Positions 7,880 to 16,441 of a stretch of 64,000 bases of DNA are shown in pieces. The stretch's first letter is position 1, and each line of letters begins with the position of its first letter. Under the pieces are notes generated by a model, which saw only the letters and a program-made list of their open reading frames with translations, was not told where the DNA came from and made no database searches. The DNA lies in contig NZ_PTJA01000008.1 in the NCBI RefSeq assembly GCF_002934545.1, positions 124,001 to 188,000 of the forward strand, in the 5' to 3' direction. The position numbers and the translations under genes are program-made. This stretch comes from Lacrimispora xylanisolvens. GTDB lineage: Bacteria > Bacillota > Clostridia > Lachnospirales > Lachnospiraceae.

Positions 7880-9939
7880 TATGATATGTCTCCCTTCTCT
7901 AACATCTCTTTAATAACCGCTTTTACCTGGTTTCTTGCTTCTTCTATGCTTACACCGGCAAGCTGGGCACCTGCAATGGTTCTGTGTCCGCCGCCGCCAA
8001 GCTTCTCCATCATCACCTGAACATTGACTTCGTCAATGGAACGGGCGCTTAAATATACCGTATTATTATACTCTGTCATAACCACAGAGGCCTTAATACC
8101 CGATATATCTAACAGTTCATTGGCTGCCTGTGCACCTACTACGGTTGGGCTGTCGATTCCCTCTGAGGGGCATGTGCTGATAGCAAAGTTTCCTTCAAAG
8201 ATCTCAGCCTCTCTGACTGCTTCCGCTTTCGCCTTATAATCATCGAGATCATCCCGGAACAGCTTCCTGACACGGACAACATCTGCACCGTTCCTTCTTA
8301 AGAAAGCTGCCGCTTCAAAGGTTCTCACACCTGTCTGATTGGTGAAATTATGGGTATCGATTACAATTCCTGCATATAGAGCATCCGCTTCCGCAGATTT
8401 GATCTTAATTCCATCGGCAATGTACTGAAGCACCTCAGCTACCATCTCACAGGCGGAGGATGCATACGGCTCTACATAGGATAAAACCGCATTATCAATG
8501 ATCTCACTGCTCTGTCTGTGATGATCCAGAACCACGATGGTTTTCACCATACGAAGAAGCTGGGGTTCATCGGTAATGCTTGGCCGGTTCACATCTACTA
8601 CAACAAGCAGAGTATTGGCGTCAACCAGACTGGCTGCTGCATCACCTTTTAAAAATAAATCCTCCGGATAATCCGGATTTCCCACGAACCGGTCCTTCAT
8701 GGGACGGACAGATGTGGTGACTTCATTAATAACAATATTAGCCTTTTTATCCATAGCAGTGGCAATCCGGTAGATTCCAACGGCAGCGCCAAAGGAATCA
8801 ATATCGGTCAGGCGGTGTCCCATAATTAAGATCCGGTCCTTTGTCTCCATCAGTTCCCGCAGTGCATGTGCCTTTACGCGGGCCTTTACACGGGTTGTCT
8901 TCTCCACCTGGGGAGCTTTTCCTCCAAAGTACTGGATTCGTTCTCCATCTTTAATCACTGCCTGGTCGCCGCCGCGCCCAAGTGCCATATCAATGGCAAT
9001 TCTTGCAAAATCTAAATTCTTATAGTAGCTGTCACCGTTCATTCCAAGACCAATACTTAATGTAACCGACATTTCATTGCCAATATTGACGGTCTTAACT
9101 TCTTCCAGAATGGAAAAACGGTTTTCTTTCAGTTCTGCAATGTAACACTGCTTGATGGCAATAAAGTACTTATCTTTCTCCAGTTTTTTTACAATTCCAT
9201 TCATAGTGGTGATGTACTTTGTGATCTTCCGGTCAATGAGTGCTGTTAAAAGAGAGCGGCGTACTTCTTCTACGCTTTCCAACGCCTCATCGTAGTTATC
9301 CAGATAAATAAGACCTGCAACCATCTTCTGGTCATCTACCATCTGCTTATATGTGAGAATCTCTGTTTCATCAAATAAATAAACTGCCAGCAGCGTCTGT
9401 TCTGCATCATTCATTCCTTCTGTCTCGCTCATCAGTTCCGATGCATCGTTCATATGCACTGCTTTAAGCTGAATCTGATACTTCCTGTCATTGCATACTC
9501 CATGAAGTGTTACAGCACCATCTGCCAGCTTTAGCACATCTTTGGTAATCTCAGGAAATATACCGGTTAAATTCTTCCTCGATGCCCTGATGTGCTTCTC
9601 TTCTCCCAGAACCACGGAAAATTCGTCATTCCCCCATAGAATTCTCCCGCTTTCATCTGCAATTGCGTAAGGAATCTCAAGATCATTGAGGAGCTTCTTC
9701 TGCATCCAGGAGTACTCTGCCGAGAATTCCACAAGACCGCTTAACAGACGTTTCTTTCTATAAAAAGAAAGCCAGAAGGCGATACCTGCATACATCAGCG
9801 TAAACAGAGCCATAATAATCCCTGCTTTTGCGCTTACTGCACCGATCACTGTATTGGCAACAATTAACAGCCCGGTTAAGTAAAGAGGCCATTGCATGTA
9901 GATTCCCAGCTGTCCCTTTATTTTAAACTTCTCTTTCAT
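7879..9939 (-). CDS. gdpP: cyclic-di-AMP phosphodiesterase GdpP
   Basis: A 686-residue membrane protein that hydrolyses c-di-AMP. Two membrane helices lie near residues 10-55, followed by a PAS-like region ([19 protein letters not shown]), a degenerate GGDEF domain without the GGDEF signature, then the DHH-DHHA1 phosphodiesterase: [21 protein letters not shown] and [12 protein letters not shown]. The metal ligands look intact. I moved the start from 10014 to the ATG at 9939, which has AAGGAG 7 bp upstream and gives the normal N-terminus. It heads the gdpP-rplI-dnaB operon. Confidence 0.95.
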   Translation of the reverse strand: MKEKFKIKGQLGIYMQWPLYLTGLLIVANTVIGAVSAKAGIIMALFTLMYAGIAFWLSFYRKKRLLSGLVEFSAEYSWMQKKLLNDLEIPYAIADESGRILWGNDEFSVVLGEEKHIRASRKNLTGIFPEITKDVLKLADGAVTLHGVCNDRKYQIQLKAVHMNDASELMSETEGMNDAEQTLLAVYLFDETEILTYKQMVDDQKMVAGLIYLDNYDEALESVEEVRRSLLTALIDRKITKYITTMNGIVKKLEKDKYFIAIKQCYIAELKENRFSILEEVKTVNIGNEMSVTLSIGLGMNGDSYYKNLDFARIAIDMALGRGGDQAVIKDGERIQYFGGKAPQVEKTTRVKARVKAHALRELMETKDRILIMGHRLTDIDSFGAAVGIYRIATAMDKKANIVINEVTTSVRPMKDRFVGNPDYPEDLFLKGDAAASLVDANTLLVVVDVNRPSITDEPQLLRMVKTIVVLDHHRQSSEIIDNAVLSYVEPYASSACEMVAEVLQYIADGIKIKSAEADALYAGIVIDTHNFTNQTGVRTFEAAAFLRRNGADVVRVRKLFRDDLDDYKAKAEAVREAEIFEGNFAISTCPSEGIDSPTVVGAQAANELLDISGIKASVVMTEYNNTVYLSARSIDEVNVQVMMEKLGGGGHRTIAGAQLAGVSIEEARNQVKAVIKEMLEKGDIS

Positions 9940-9984
9940 ATTTAACTCCTTATGGAAAAAAGGTTCTTTTTTCACTATCTTCCT

Positions 9985-10013
9985 ATTATAACATAGGATA
10001 TAGGGTTCGTCCA
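9985..10013 (-). promoter_or_regulatory. probable promoter of gdpP-rplI-dnaB
   Basis: On the minus strand TGGACG (10008-10013) and TATAAT (9985-9990) are 17 bp apart, 46 bp upstream of the gdpP start. The -10 is perfect and the -35 partial. Confidence 0.55.
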
Positions 10014-10051
10014 TTAAAAAGCAAAAACGGGGAAGACACGAACCCCTAAGT

Positions 10052-10456
10052 CTATCTGGCTATTTCAGCCGTACTGTCGGTCTCTGCCCCTGACCTTTTT
10101 TCCTTATATAAGCGTATTACCTTACTGATCTGTGCCCTTGTGTATGGCTTTACAATAAACGCAAATACACGAATTTTAAATGCTTCCAGTGAAAATCCCG
10201 GGATTCCGGACAGAAGCACAACTTCTGGCGGGTCAGGGAGTTCGTAAAGCTTGGAAGCCAGTGTAATACCACTGATATCCGGCATGACAATATCCGAAAA
10301 AACCAGATCTACCGGATTTCCCTTTATATACTGCATTGCTGTAATGGCCTCCGGAAAGCTTCCGCACAATTCAATTTCACTCATATCTTTTAAAATACCC
10401 GTTAATTTCACCAATAGTTCCTCTGAATTATCTACAACTACAACCCTGATGCTCAT
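10052..10456 (-). CDS. receiver-only response regulator
   Basis: A 134-residue single CheY-like receiver domain: acidic VVVVDNSEE near the start, phospho-acceptor Asp in LVFSDIVMPD, LLSGIP for the conserved Thr/Ser, and Lys in FIVKPYT. It ends soon after with no DNA- or RNA-binding domain, so it must act by protein contact or as part of a phosphorelay. The frame runs on upstream to 10594, but GGAGGAG lies two bases before the ATG at 10456 and the receiver fold begins there. No histidine kinase is adjacent. It stands between glnK and gdpP; a nitrogen or c-di-AMP role is only a guess. Confidence 0.85.
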   Translation of the reverse strand: MSIRVVVVDNSEELLVKLTGILKDMSEIELCGSFPEAITAMQYIKGNPVDLVFSDIVMPDISGITLASKLYELPDPPEVVLLSGIPGFSLEAFKIRVFAFIVKPYTRAQISKVIRLYKEKRSGAETDSTAEIAR

Positions 10457-10592
10457 AACTCCTCCGCTGGTTCTTTTATAATTTCTTTTAATCGTTATGG
10501 AAATATGATAATTATAACGATTATCCGGTTTTAATTCAATGGGCATATGCCCCGATCTATCATATTCATTCCCATAAAAAAATGTTTCTAAC

Positions 10593-10635
10593 AAAAAAAG
10601 GCAGTAAAACCGGAAAAATCCAGCTTTACTGCCTT
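10593..10635 (-). terminator. terminator of amtB-glnK
   Basis: AAGGCAGTAAA (10598-10608) pairs with TTTACTGCCTT (10625-10635), and a run of seven T follows on the minus strand. It begins 11 bp past the glnK stop. Confidence 0.85.
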
Positions 10636-10645
10636 ATAAAATCAA

Positions 10646-10987
10646 CTATTTAATTGCGTCATCTCCCCGCTCACCAGTGCGGATTCTGATGGCATCCTGT
10701 ATATCCGATATAAAAATCTTGCCGTCACCATACTCTCCGGTATAAGCACGTCTGGTAATTGCTGATATCACAGCCTCTGACTGGTCATCGGTCACAAATA
10801 ATTCTATTTTTATTTTAGTAAGGAAATTATAATCCACCTCTGCTCCACGTACAAACTCCGTCCAGCCCTTCTGGTTTCCGCAGCCCATCACCTGCATAAT
10901 ACTGAGCCCGTTTAATTTCAATTCGTCCATAATTTCCTTGATATCTTCCAGTTTTTCCGGACGGATAAATGCTTCAATTTTCTTCAC
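10646..10987 (-). CDS. glnK: P-II family nitrogen regulator GlnK
   Basis: A 113-residue P-II signal protein that senses 2-oxoglutarate, ATP and ADP and gates the ammonium channel. It begins MKKIEAFIRPEKLEDIKEIM and carries the C-terminal signature TGEYGDGKIFIS...IRIRTGERGDDAI. In the T-loop, both tyrosines that are common in the family are Val (Val46 and Val51), so it cannot be uridylylated like E. coli GlnB/GlnK. It lies 17 bp after amtB in the usual amtB-glnK pair, so it most likely blocks AmtB by direct binding when nitrogen is plentiful. Confidence 0.95.
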   Translation of the reverse strand: MKKIEAFIRPEKLEDIKEIMDELKLNGLSIMQVMGCGNQKGWTEFVRGAEVDYNFLTKIKIELFVTDDQSEAVISAITRRAYTGEYGDGKIFISDIQDAIRIRTGERGDDAIK

Positions 10988-11004
10988 GTTATAATCCCCC
11001 TTCC

Positions 11005-12240
11005 TTAATCCATACCATTAAATGCAGGATAAGCAGTCTCCCCATGCTCTGAGGTATCAAGTCCTGTCATTTCGGCTCTTCCTGAAACTTTTATTCCTTT
11101 GGTAATGGCAGACGCAATTCCTGCAGCAATCAGAGTACCTGCCACTGCAATCAGGATCGTAATTACAATTGCACCAGTCTGGCGAAGGAATAACTGAATT
11201 TCACCGTAAATCAGTCCATTGTATGGCAACGCTGGATTTATGCCTTTGTCTGCAAAGATGCCGGTTGCAATTCCTCCCCAGATCCCGCCAATTCCATGAC
11301 AGCCAAATACATCAAGAGCATCATCATACTGAAATCTTGGTTTCACCCTGGTAATGAAGAAATAACAGATGGGGCTTACCAGAGCTCCGATTATGACTGA
11401 TGCCCAGATTGGAACGAAACCAGCTCCTGGTGTGATTGCCACAAGGCCAATTACTAATCCTGTTGACGTTCCCACCAGAGTAGGCTTGCCATTTTTTATT
11501 ACCTCAATCAGTACCCAGGAAAGCATGGCAGAAGCTGCCGCTGTATTTGTTGTCATAAAAGCATGAGCCGCCAGCTCATTGGCTCCCAGAGCGCTTCCTG
11601 CGTTGAAACCAAACCAGCCGAACCACAAAAGGGCGGCTCCCAGAAACACAAAGGGAACATTGTGGGGATGATAAGGTGCTTTACCGAGATTCTTACGTTT
11701 TCCAAGTATGATAGACAGAACCAGTGCGCTCACACCAGAACTGATGTGTACCACGTCACCTCCGGCAAAGTCCACAGAGCCCATTTGAAAGAGCAGTCCG
11801 CCTCCCCACACCATATGGGCCAGGGGATAATAAATGAGAAGAGACCAAAGTACCATAAAAATTACCAGAGAGGAAAACTTCATGCGCTCTGCAACCGCAC
11901 CTGTGATCAGTGCCGGAGCGATAACTGCAAACATCATTTGAAAAATAGCAAATATTAGTGTATTGGGGTAAGGAAGTGTCACATCGGTTAAGGTATCGAA
12001 ACGAAGTCCGAACCAGTTAAGATTCCCAATGACGCCTCCAACATCTCCGCTAAAGGACAGGGAAAAACCAACCAGAACCCACATAATGGATCCGATTCCC
12101 ATCATAATAGCAGAAGACATGATCATGTTTACAACACTTTTCCGTTTAACCATACCCCCATAAAAAAATGCAAGTCCCGGGGTCATAAGAAGTACAAGAG
12201 CGGAGCTGATCAGCATCCAAGAAATATCTCCATGATCCAT
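11005..12240 (-). CDS. amtB: ammonium transporter
   Basis: A 411-residue Amt/MEP channel with about eleven membrane helices. Family features include FYGGMVKRKSVVNMI, the long GGGLLFQMGSVDFAGGDVVHISSG region, HNVPFVFLGAALLWFGWFGFN, and DDALDVFGCHGIGG near the end. The frame extends to 12270, but the ATG at 12240 has GAAGAGGTG upstream and gives the normal N-terminus. Transcription appears to be controlled by a leader hairpin system at 12278-12328 whose terminator lies about 30 nt before the start codon. Confidence 0.96.
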   Translation of the reverse strand: MDHGDISWMLISSALVLLMTPGLAFFYGGMVKRKSVVNMIMSSAIMMGIGSIMWVLVGFSLSFSGDVGGVIGNLNWFGLRFDTLTDVTLPYPNTLIFAIFQMMFAVIAPALITGAVAERMKFSSLVIFMVLWSLLIYYPLAHMVWGGGLLFQMGSVDFAGGDVVHISSGVSALVLSIILGKRKNLGKAPYHPHNVPFVFLGAALLWFGWFGFNAGSALGANELAAHAFMTTNTAAASAMLSWVLIEVIKNGKPTLVGTSTGLVIGLVAITPGAGFVPIWASVIIGALVSPICYFFITRVKPRFQYDDALDVFGCHGIGGIWGGIATGIFADKGINPALPYNGLIYGEIQLFLRQTGAIVITILIAVAGTLIAAGIASAITKGIKVSGRAEMTGLDTSEHGETAYPAFNGMD

Positions 12241-12277
12241 AAAAACACCTCTTCCGTTAATTTTGAGCAAAAAAATT

Positions 12278-12328
12278 AAGCCATAATCGTGTGCGTCTCT
12301 GCACTGATTATGGCTTCTTTGCCTTAAA
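12278..12328 (-). promoter_or_regulatory. ANTAR-type antitermination leader of amtB
   Basis: On the minus strand an intrinsic terminator (11-bp stem 12306-12316 with 12278-12288, then a T-rich tract) lies in the amtB leader, too close to the ATG for another promoter. Two short hairpins with six-base loops are visible. P1 is GGC-AAAGAA-GCC (12323-12312) and P2 is GTGC-AGAGAC-GCAC (12304-12291). Both loops have A at position 1 and G at position 4, the known ANTAR-RNA signature. The 3' arm of P1 is also the 5' arm of the terminator, so the two structures exclude each other. Clostridial ANTAR regulators of nitrogen genes are known (NitR). It might instead simply be the terminator of the upstream operon. 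Confidence 0.55.
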
Positions 12329-12426
12329 GTTAATTATATAAATTACAATGCTAGACTAATACATGATTTTAGTTTTGTCAAGTAAATTATTAAAGTTAGA
12401 TTGGTATTTTTATGAAATCTCTATTT

Positions 12427-13956
12427 TCATAACCTGGAGTTATACAAAGCCAGACCGCCACATCGCCTTATCTCCGTATGAGGGTGATTCTTTAAATACT
12501 CCAGCGCAAGTTGGGGAACATCTGTGCCAAATCGCTCTAACACGGGGCACTGTTTGTAAACCTCATAACCTCCTGTTCCGCTTGCACGGTAATCGCTCAT
12601 ACACAGCTTCAGCTTCCGGTTCCCAATTGGTTCACCATGAAAAAGAATCCTTACCACTCTGTCTCCTACTGGTCTTTCCAGATCAATCTCATAAGTAATC
12701 CCGGCAAAATAGTCATAGTTATAATGCTCTACCTTAGGTTTTAGGAATACTTCTGATATCTCAACCATTCCATGATTCAAAGTGAAGTATTCTCCACAGC
12801 GTTCCAGCGCCTGCTTTAATACTTCCTGGGTAACCTCCAGTACCACCAGAGTGTTGGAGAAAGGATAAACTCTTACAAGATCCCGCATGGTAACTTGTGC
12901 TGGAAGAGCAATGGGATTATTGCCCAATCCGATGCAGGAAATATCAGCTTTGGTATACTCCATCTGTATCTGATTAAAAAAGTCTGCCACCTGACTTCCA
13001 TTAAGCGCCATATCAAGCTTCTCTTTTTCAGGTATGGCTTCCTTTAAGCTTCCGATTTCAAGATCCAGCCAGTTTTGAACCTGTCCCTCCAACGGAAGCA
13101 ATGATTCATAAGGTTCCCTGTTGTGGCAGGCTCCTGCTGGCAATATGGAGGAAGTAACTGTGCAGGCTCCATCTTCGTATTCCAGTTCAATGCAGGCATA
13201 CTGAACAGCATTGGCAGTCAGCTGCAGTGTGTGGGTTCCAAAGCAGTCTCTGCCCTTAACTGTCATATGCTGGTGAGCCGTTAGCAATAAATCGTAATCA
13301 AGCTCTTTTAAAATCCGGTATCCGATATTTTCATTGCCAGATGTCAGCAATGCTCCGGTCTCTAAGTCACATTCATAACCGCCATGATAGATGCAGACCG
13401 TAATGTCTGATTCCTTTTTCAGATGTTCCAGTTCGTTCTTTGCTGCAGCAAATGCATCCGTAATCTGGATTTGCTCCAGGTGTTTTGGGTTTTCCCATAC
13501 ATTTACGTAATCTGTAACAATACCGGTAACTCCCAGACGAAGCCCGTTCTTCAAATTAAAGATATAACTGGAGGTAATTCCTGTGTGCCCTTTTAAGTCA
13601 TTAGCATTGGCACAAAGGCAGACCGCATTTAGTTTTTTCATATAGCCCGCCAGCCGGTCATAACCAAAGTTAAAATCGTGATTTCCAGGTACGACTGCGT
13701 CATAGAAAGCCGCATTGTACACCTGCGCCAATGGTTCACTTTCTAATATTTCTCCCGCCTGCTCTGTGATAAAAGCCGCCATGGGGGAGCCTGATATGGT
13801 ATCTCCCCCATCAAAAATCAGTGCATTCCCATCCTTTTCAAAATTGGAAATACAGTTTAATAGTCCCATGGGGCGTTCCGTCTTATCCCCATAACTGGTG
13901 GGAAACAGATAGCCATGAACATCCGAAGTATAATAAATTTTTGCATTTCTTTTCAA
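12427..13956 (-). CDS. 5'-nucleotidase / cyclic-nucleotide phosphodiesterase-like metallophosphoesterase
   Basis: A 509-residue enzyme with the two-domain layout of bacterial 5'-nucleotidases. The calcineurin-like metal site is made by TSDVHG (residues 10-15), FDGGDT, PGNHDFNFG, CIYHGGYE and TAHQHM. The C-terminal domain carries NPIALPAQVTMRDLVRVYPF and the DYRASGTGGYE substrate-stacking segment. There is no signal peptide, so it should act in the cytosol. It is the last gene of the phnDCEE-like operon, 4 bp after the permease, which suggests it removes phosphate from the imported compound. Confidence 0.88.
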   Translation of the reverse strand: MKRNAKIYYTSDVHGYLFPTSYGDKTERPMGLLNCISNFEKDGNALIFDGGDTISGSPMAAFITEQAGEILESEPLAQVYNAAFYDAVVPGNHDFNFGYDRLAGYMKKLNAVCLCANANDLKGHTGITSSYIFNLKNGLRLGVTGIVTDYVNVWENPKHLEQIQITDAFAAAKNELEHLKKESDITVCIYHGGYECDLETGALLTSGNENIGYRILKELDYDLLLTAHQHMTVKGRDCFGTHTLQLTANAVQYACIELEYEDGACTVTSSILPAGACHNREPYESLLPLEGQVQNWLDLEIGSLKEAIPEKEKLDMALNGSQVADFFNQIQMEYTKADISCIGLGNNPIALPAQVTMRDLVRVYPFSNTLVVLEVTQEVLKQALERCGEYFTLNHGMVEISEVFLKPKVEHYNYDYFAGITYEIDLERPVGDRVVRILFHGEPIGNRKLKLCMSDYRASGTGGYEVYKQCPVLERFGTDVPQLALEYLKNHPHTEIRRCGGLALYNSRL

Positions 13957-13960
13957 TCAG

Positions 13961-14770
13961 TTACCCCCTTGCCAGCTTCACCCTGATTCTGGTGGAAATA
14001 TATTCCACGATCAGAACCAGAAGGATGAGCCCTACCAGAATAGCACCTGCCTCATTCCACCGGTAGGCATTCATGGCAAAGATTAATGGAGCTCCAATAC
14101 CTCCTGCTCCAACCAGACCAAGAACTGTGGCATCTCTTAAGTTAATATCAAACCGGTATATCACCGTTGAAGCAAAGTTTGGAATCAGCTGAGGCAAAAT
14201 TCCATACCGGATCTTCTGAAACGTGTTGCAGCCGCATGCATCCAACGATTCCAGAATTCTGGTATCCAGATCCTCTATGGCCTCTATGTACATCTTGGAA
14301 ACCATTCCGATGGAACAGACCGACATGGTGAGAAGGCCTGTAAACGCTCCCGGCCCGCTGACCCGGATAAACATCAGTCCATATACAAAAGCAGGAATGG
14401 TCCGCACCGCCATAATCACCAGACGTGTCACATAAGCAATGGGAGCGGGCATTAAATTAGATGCGGATAAAAAAGACAGGGGGATTGCCAGAAACGCTCC
14501 CACAATCGTGCCTAAAAATGCGATGCAGACAGTCTCCAAAAGCAGATAAGGCACTCCCTGAAGGGTTAAATTAAACAAAAGCTTCCTGTCCGGATGAAAG
14601 ATACCGCTTAAAATATTTCCAGCAATCTGTACTCCGGAAAGACCGGTTTTGGATACATCCACTGCCGATCCGGACCAGATAAGGAGTGCGAGAACAATGG
14701 CAGATACTGTAATCTGATACACGGTGTTTCTGGGACGTTCTTCATAAGCCTTTTCAATCTGTTTATTCAT
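13961..14770 (-). CDS. phnE: phosphonate-type ABC transporter permease
   Basis: A 269-residue inner-membrane permease with about six helices and the PhnE-type coupling loop (ESLDACGCNTFQKIRYGILPQLIP, positions about 175-198). It ends in VEYISTRIRVKL, the usual PhnE tail. It pairs with the permease encoded at 14784-15605, 13 bp upstream, to form the membrane channel for the PhnC/PhnD system. Substrate class is inferred from family. Confidence 0.92.
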   Translation of the reverse strand: MNKQIEKAYEERPRNTVYQITVSAIVLALLIWSGSAVDVSKTGLSGVQIAGNILSGIFHPDRKLLFNLTLQGVPYLLLETVCIAFLGTIVGAFLAIPLSFLSASNLMPAPIAYVTRLVIMAVRTIPAFVYGLMFIRVSGPGAFTGLLTMSVCSIGMVSKMYIEAIEDLDTRILESLDACGCNTFQKIRYGILPQLIPNFASTVIYRFDINLRDATVLGLVGAGGIGAPLIFAMNAYRWNEAGAILVGLILLVLIVEYISTRIRVKLARG

Positions 14771-14783
14771 AGTTTGTCGCCTC

Positions 14784-15605
14784 CTATACCAGTTTCCGGC
14801 GGCAGTAACGGCTCACCGTTTCTATGAAAAATACAGTAACAAACAGCATAATGAGTATCATACCTACACTGGGATACTCTCTCCAGCCCAGCTTCTCATT
14901 TAAAATCAAACCCAGACCGCCTGCCCCTACATAACCCAGAATGGCAGCATAACGTACATTTCCCTCAAAGCAGAATAACCCGTTTGATATATAGGATGGG
15001 AGTACCTGGGGAATAATGGCGCGGACAAATGCCCGGACCTTGGTAGCTCCAATGGCTTCCATTGCTTCAAATGCGCCCATATCAGCTGTCTCAATTTCTT
15101 CGTAAAGAATCTTTCCCATATAAGCAAATGTGAACACGGCAATGGCAGTGGTTCCTGCCAGTGTACCCAGTCCAAAAACGTAGGTAGCAATCAACGCAGT
15201 AACCAGAGTCGGGAGCGTTCTCACAATACTTAAAAACAGCCTCATAATACCAACTGCTGCGTTGTTTTTAACAATATTCGTGGAAGCTGCCATGGCAAAG
15301 GGGATCACAGTGACAGCACCAATTACGGTTCCAAGAAGTGACATCTTTAAGGTATCAAATAACGGTTTCCAGACCTGGGTGCTGTAGCCCCATTCGGGAG
15401 GAGCCATCATTCCAAGAATGACGAAAAACTGGCTGCCCCGCTCCTTTAAAACTCCTAAATCAAATCCTGTAATCTTAACGGATAGTGCAGTGAAAAGTAC
15501 CAGAATCAGTGCAATAAGAGGGAGTCTGGATGCTGGCTTTAAGACTGTTTTTCCGTTTGAAAGAACCATTTTTTTCGGCGGAAATATCTTGTCATAAACG
15601 CTCAT
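14784..15605 (-). CDS. phnE: phosphonate-type ABC transporter permease
   Basis: A 273-residue PhnE-family permease, first of the two. About six membrane helices are visible, with the EAA-like loop EAMEAIGATKVRAFVRAIIPQVLP and the conserved NVRYAAILGYVGAGGLGLIL. Its ATG overlaps the phnC stop by 4 bp, so translation is coupled. Two different permeases per operon is common in PhnE systems of Firmicutes. Confidence 0.93.
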   Translation of the reverse strand: MSVYDKIFPPKKMVLSNGKTVLKPASRLPLIALILVLFTALSVKITGFDLGVLKERGSQFFVILGMMAPPEWGYSTQVWKPLFDTLKMSLLGTVIGAVTVIPFAMAASTNIVKNNAAVGIMRLFLSIVRTLPTLVTALIATYVFGLGTLAGTTAIAVFTFAYMGKILYEEIETADMGAFEAMEAIGATKVRAFVRAIIPQVLPSYISNGLFCFEGNVRYAAILGYVGAGGLGLILNEKLGWREYPSVGMILIMLFVTVFFIETVSRYCRRKLV

Positions 15606-16360
15606 CCCACTGCCTCCTCTTCTGTTTTACCTTCATAGATTTCATCAAGAATTTCCTGGGTAACTTCGGAAGCCGGGCCATCATAGACAATCCTGCCTGC
15701 CCGGATTCCAACCACACGGCCTGCATATTGCAGTGCCAGGTCCACATGATGAATGTTTAAGAGAATGGTGATGTTCATCTCCTTGTTGATCCTTAGAAAA
15801 TCACCCATAACCTGCTTTGCCGTAACCGGATCCAGAGAAGCAACCGGCTCATCGGCCAGAATAATCTGAGGGTTCTGAGCCAGAGTTCTTGCAAGAGCAA
15901 CTCGCTGCTGCTGTCCTCCGGAAAGCTGGTCTGCCCGGACAAATGCCTTGTCTAAGATTCCCACTTTATCAAGTGCCTCTAACGCTTCCAGCTTATCCTT
16001 TTTGGGAAAGATTCCAAAGAGAGCCTTAAAAAACGGAAGATCCGGTACCTTTGACATGAGAACGTTGTTAATTACCCGGGTTCTGGTCACCAGATTGAAG
16101 GACTGGAAGATCATACCAATTCTGCGGCGGAAACGGCGCAGCGCCTTTCCCCTTAATTCCATAACATTGACTCCGTCTACAGTAAGAGTCCCTTCTGTTA
16201 TGTCATGCATTCGGTTAATGGTTCTTAAAAGTGTTGATTTACCAGCGCCGGATAAACCGATTATGGCCACAAATTCTCCCTGCTCAATCTTTAAATTAAC
16301 GTCTTTTAAAGCCTGAAAGCCGTTGGAATAGGTTTTACCCACCTGATTAAATTCAATCAT
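15602..16360 (-). CDS. phnC: phosphonate-type ABC transporter ATP-binding protein
   Basis: A 252-residue ABC ATPase with Walker A GLSGAGKST, the Q-loop in IGMIFQSFNLVTR (typical of PhnC), signature LSGGQQQRVALAR, Walker B ILADEPVASLDP and the switch His in LLNIHHVDLA. The frame begins at 16372, but the second ATG at 16360 has a GAGGGT site and gives the normal MIEF start. It lies downstream of a terminator-like hairpin that separates it from phnD. Confidence 0.95.
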   Translation of the reverse strand: MIEFNQVGKTYSNGFQALKDVNLKIEQGEFVAIIGLSGAGKSTLLRTINRMHDITEGTLTVDGVNVMELRGKALRRFRRRIGMIFQSFNLVTRTRVINNVLMSKVPDLPFFKALFGIFPKKDKLEALEALDKVGILDKAFVRADQLSGGQQQRVALARTLAQNPQIILADEPVASLDPVTAKQVMGDFLRINKEMNITILLNIHHVDLALQYAGRVVGIRAGRIVYDGPASEVTQEILDEIYEGKTEEEAVG

Positions 16361-16378
16361 ACATACCCTCATTTCCCA

Positions 16379-16423
16379 GAAAAAAACGGAGGCGCGCCTT
16401 TTCTTCCGATCACGTCGCCTCCG
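16379..16423 (-). terminator. internal terminator between phnD and phnC
   Basis: CGGAGGCG (16387-16394) pairs with CGCCTCCG (16416-16423), and a T run follows on the minus strand at 16386-16380. Placed inside the operon, it should let more binding protein be made than membrane parts. Confidence 0.75.
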
Positions 16424-16441
16424 CAGCCTGTTTTATATTAT

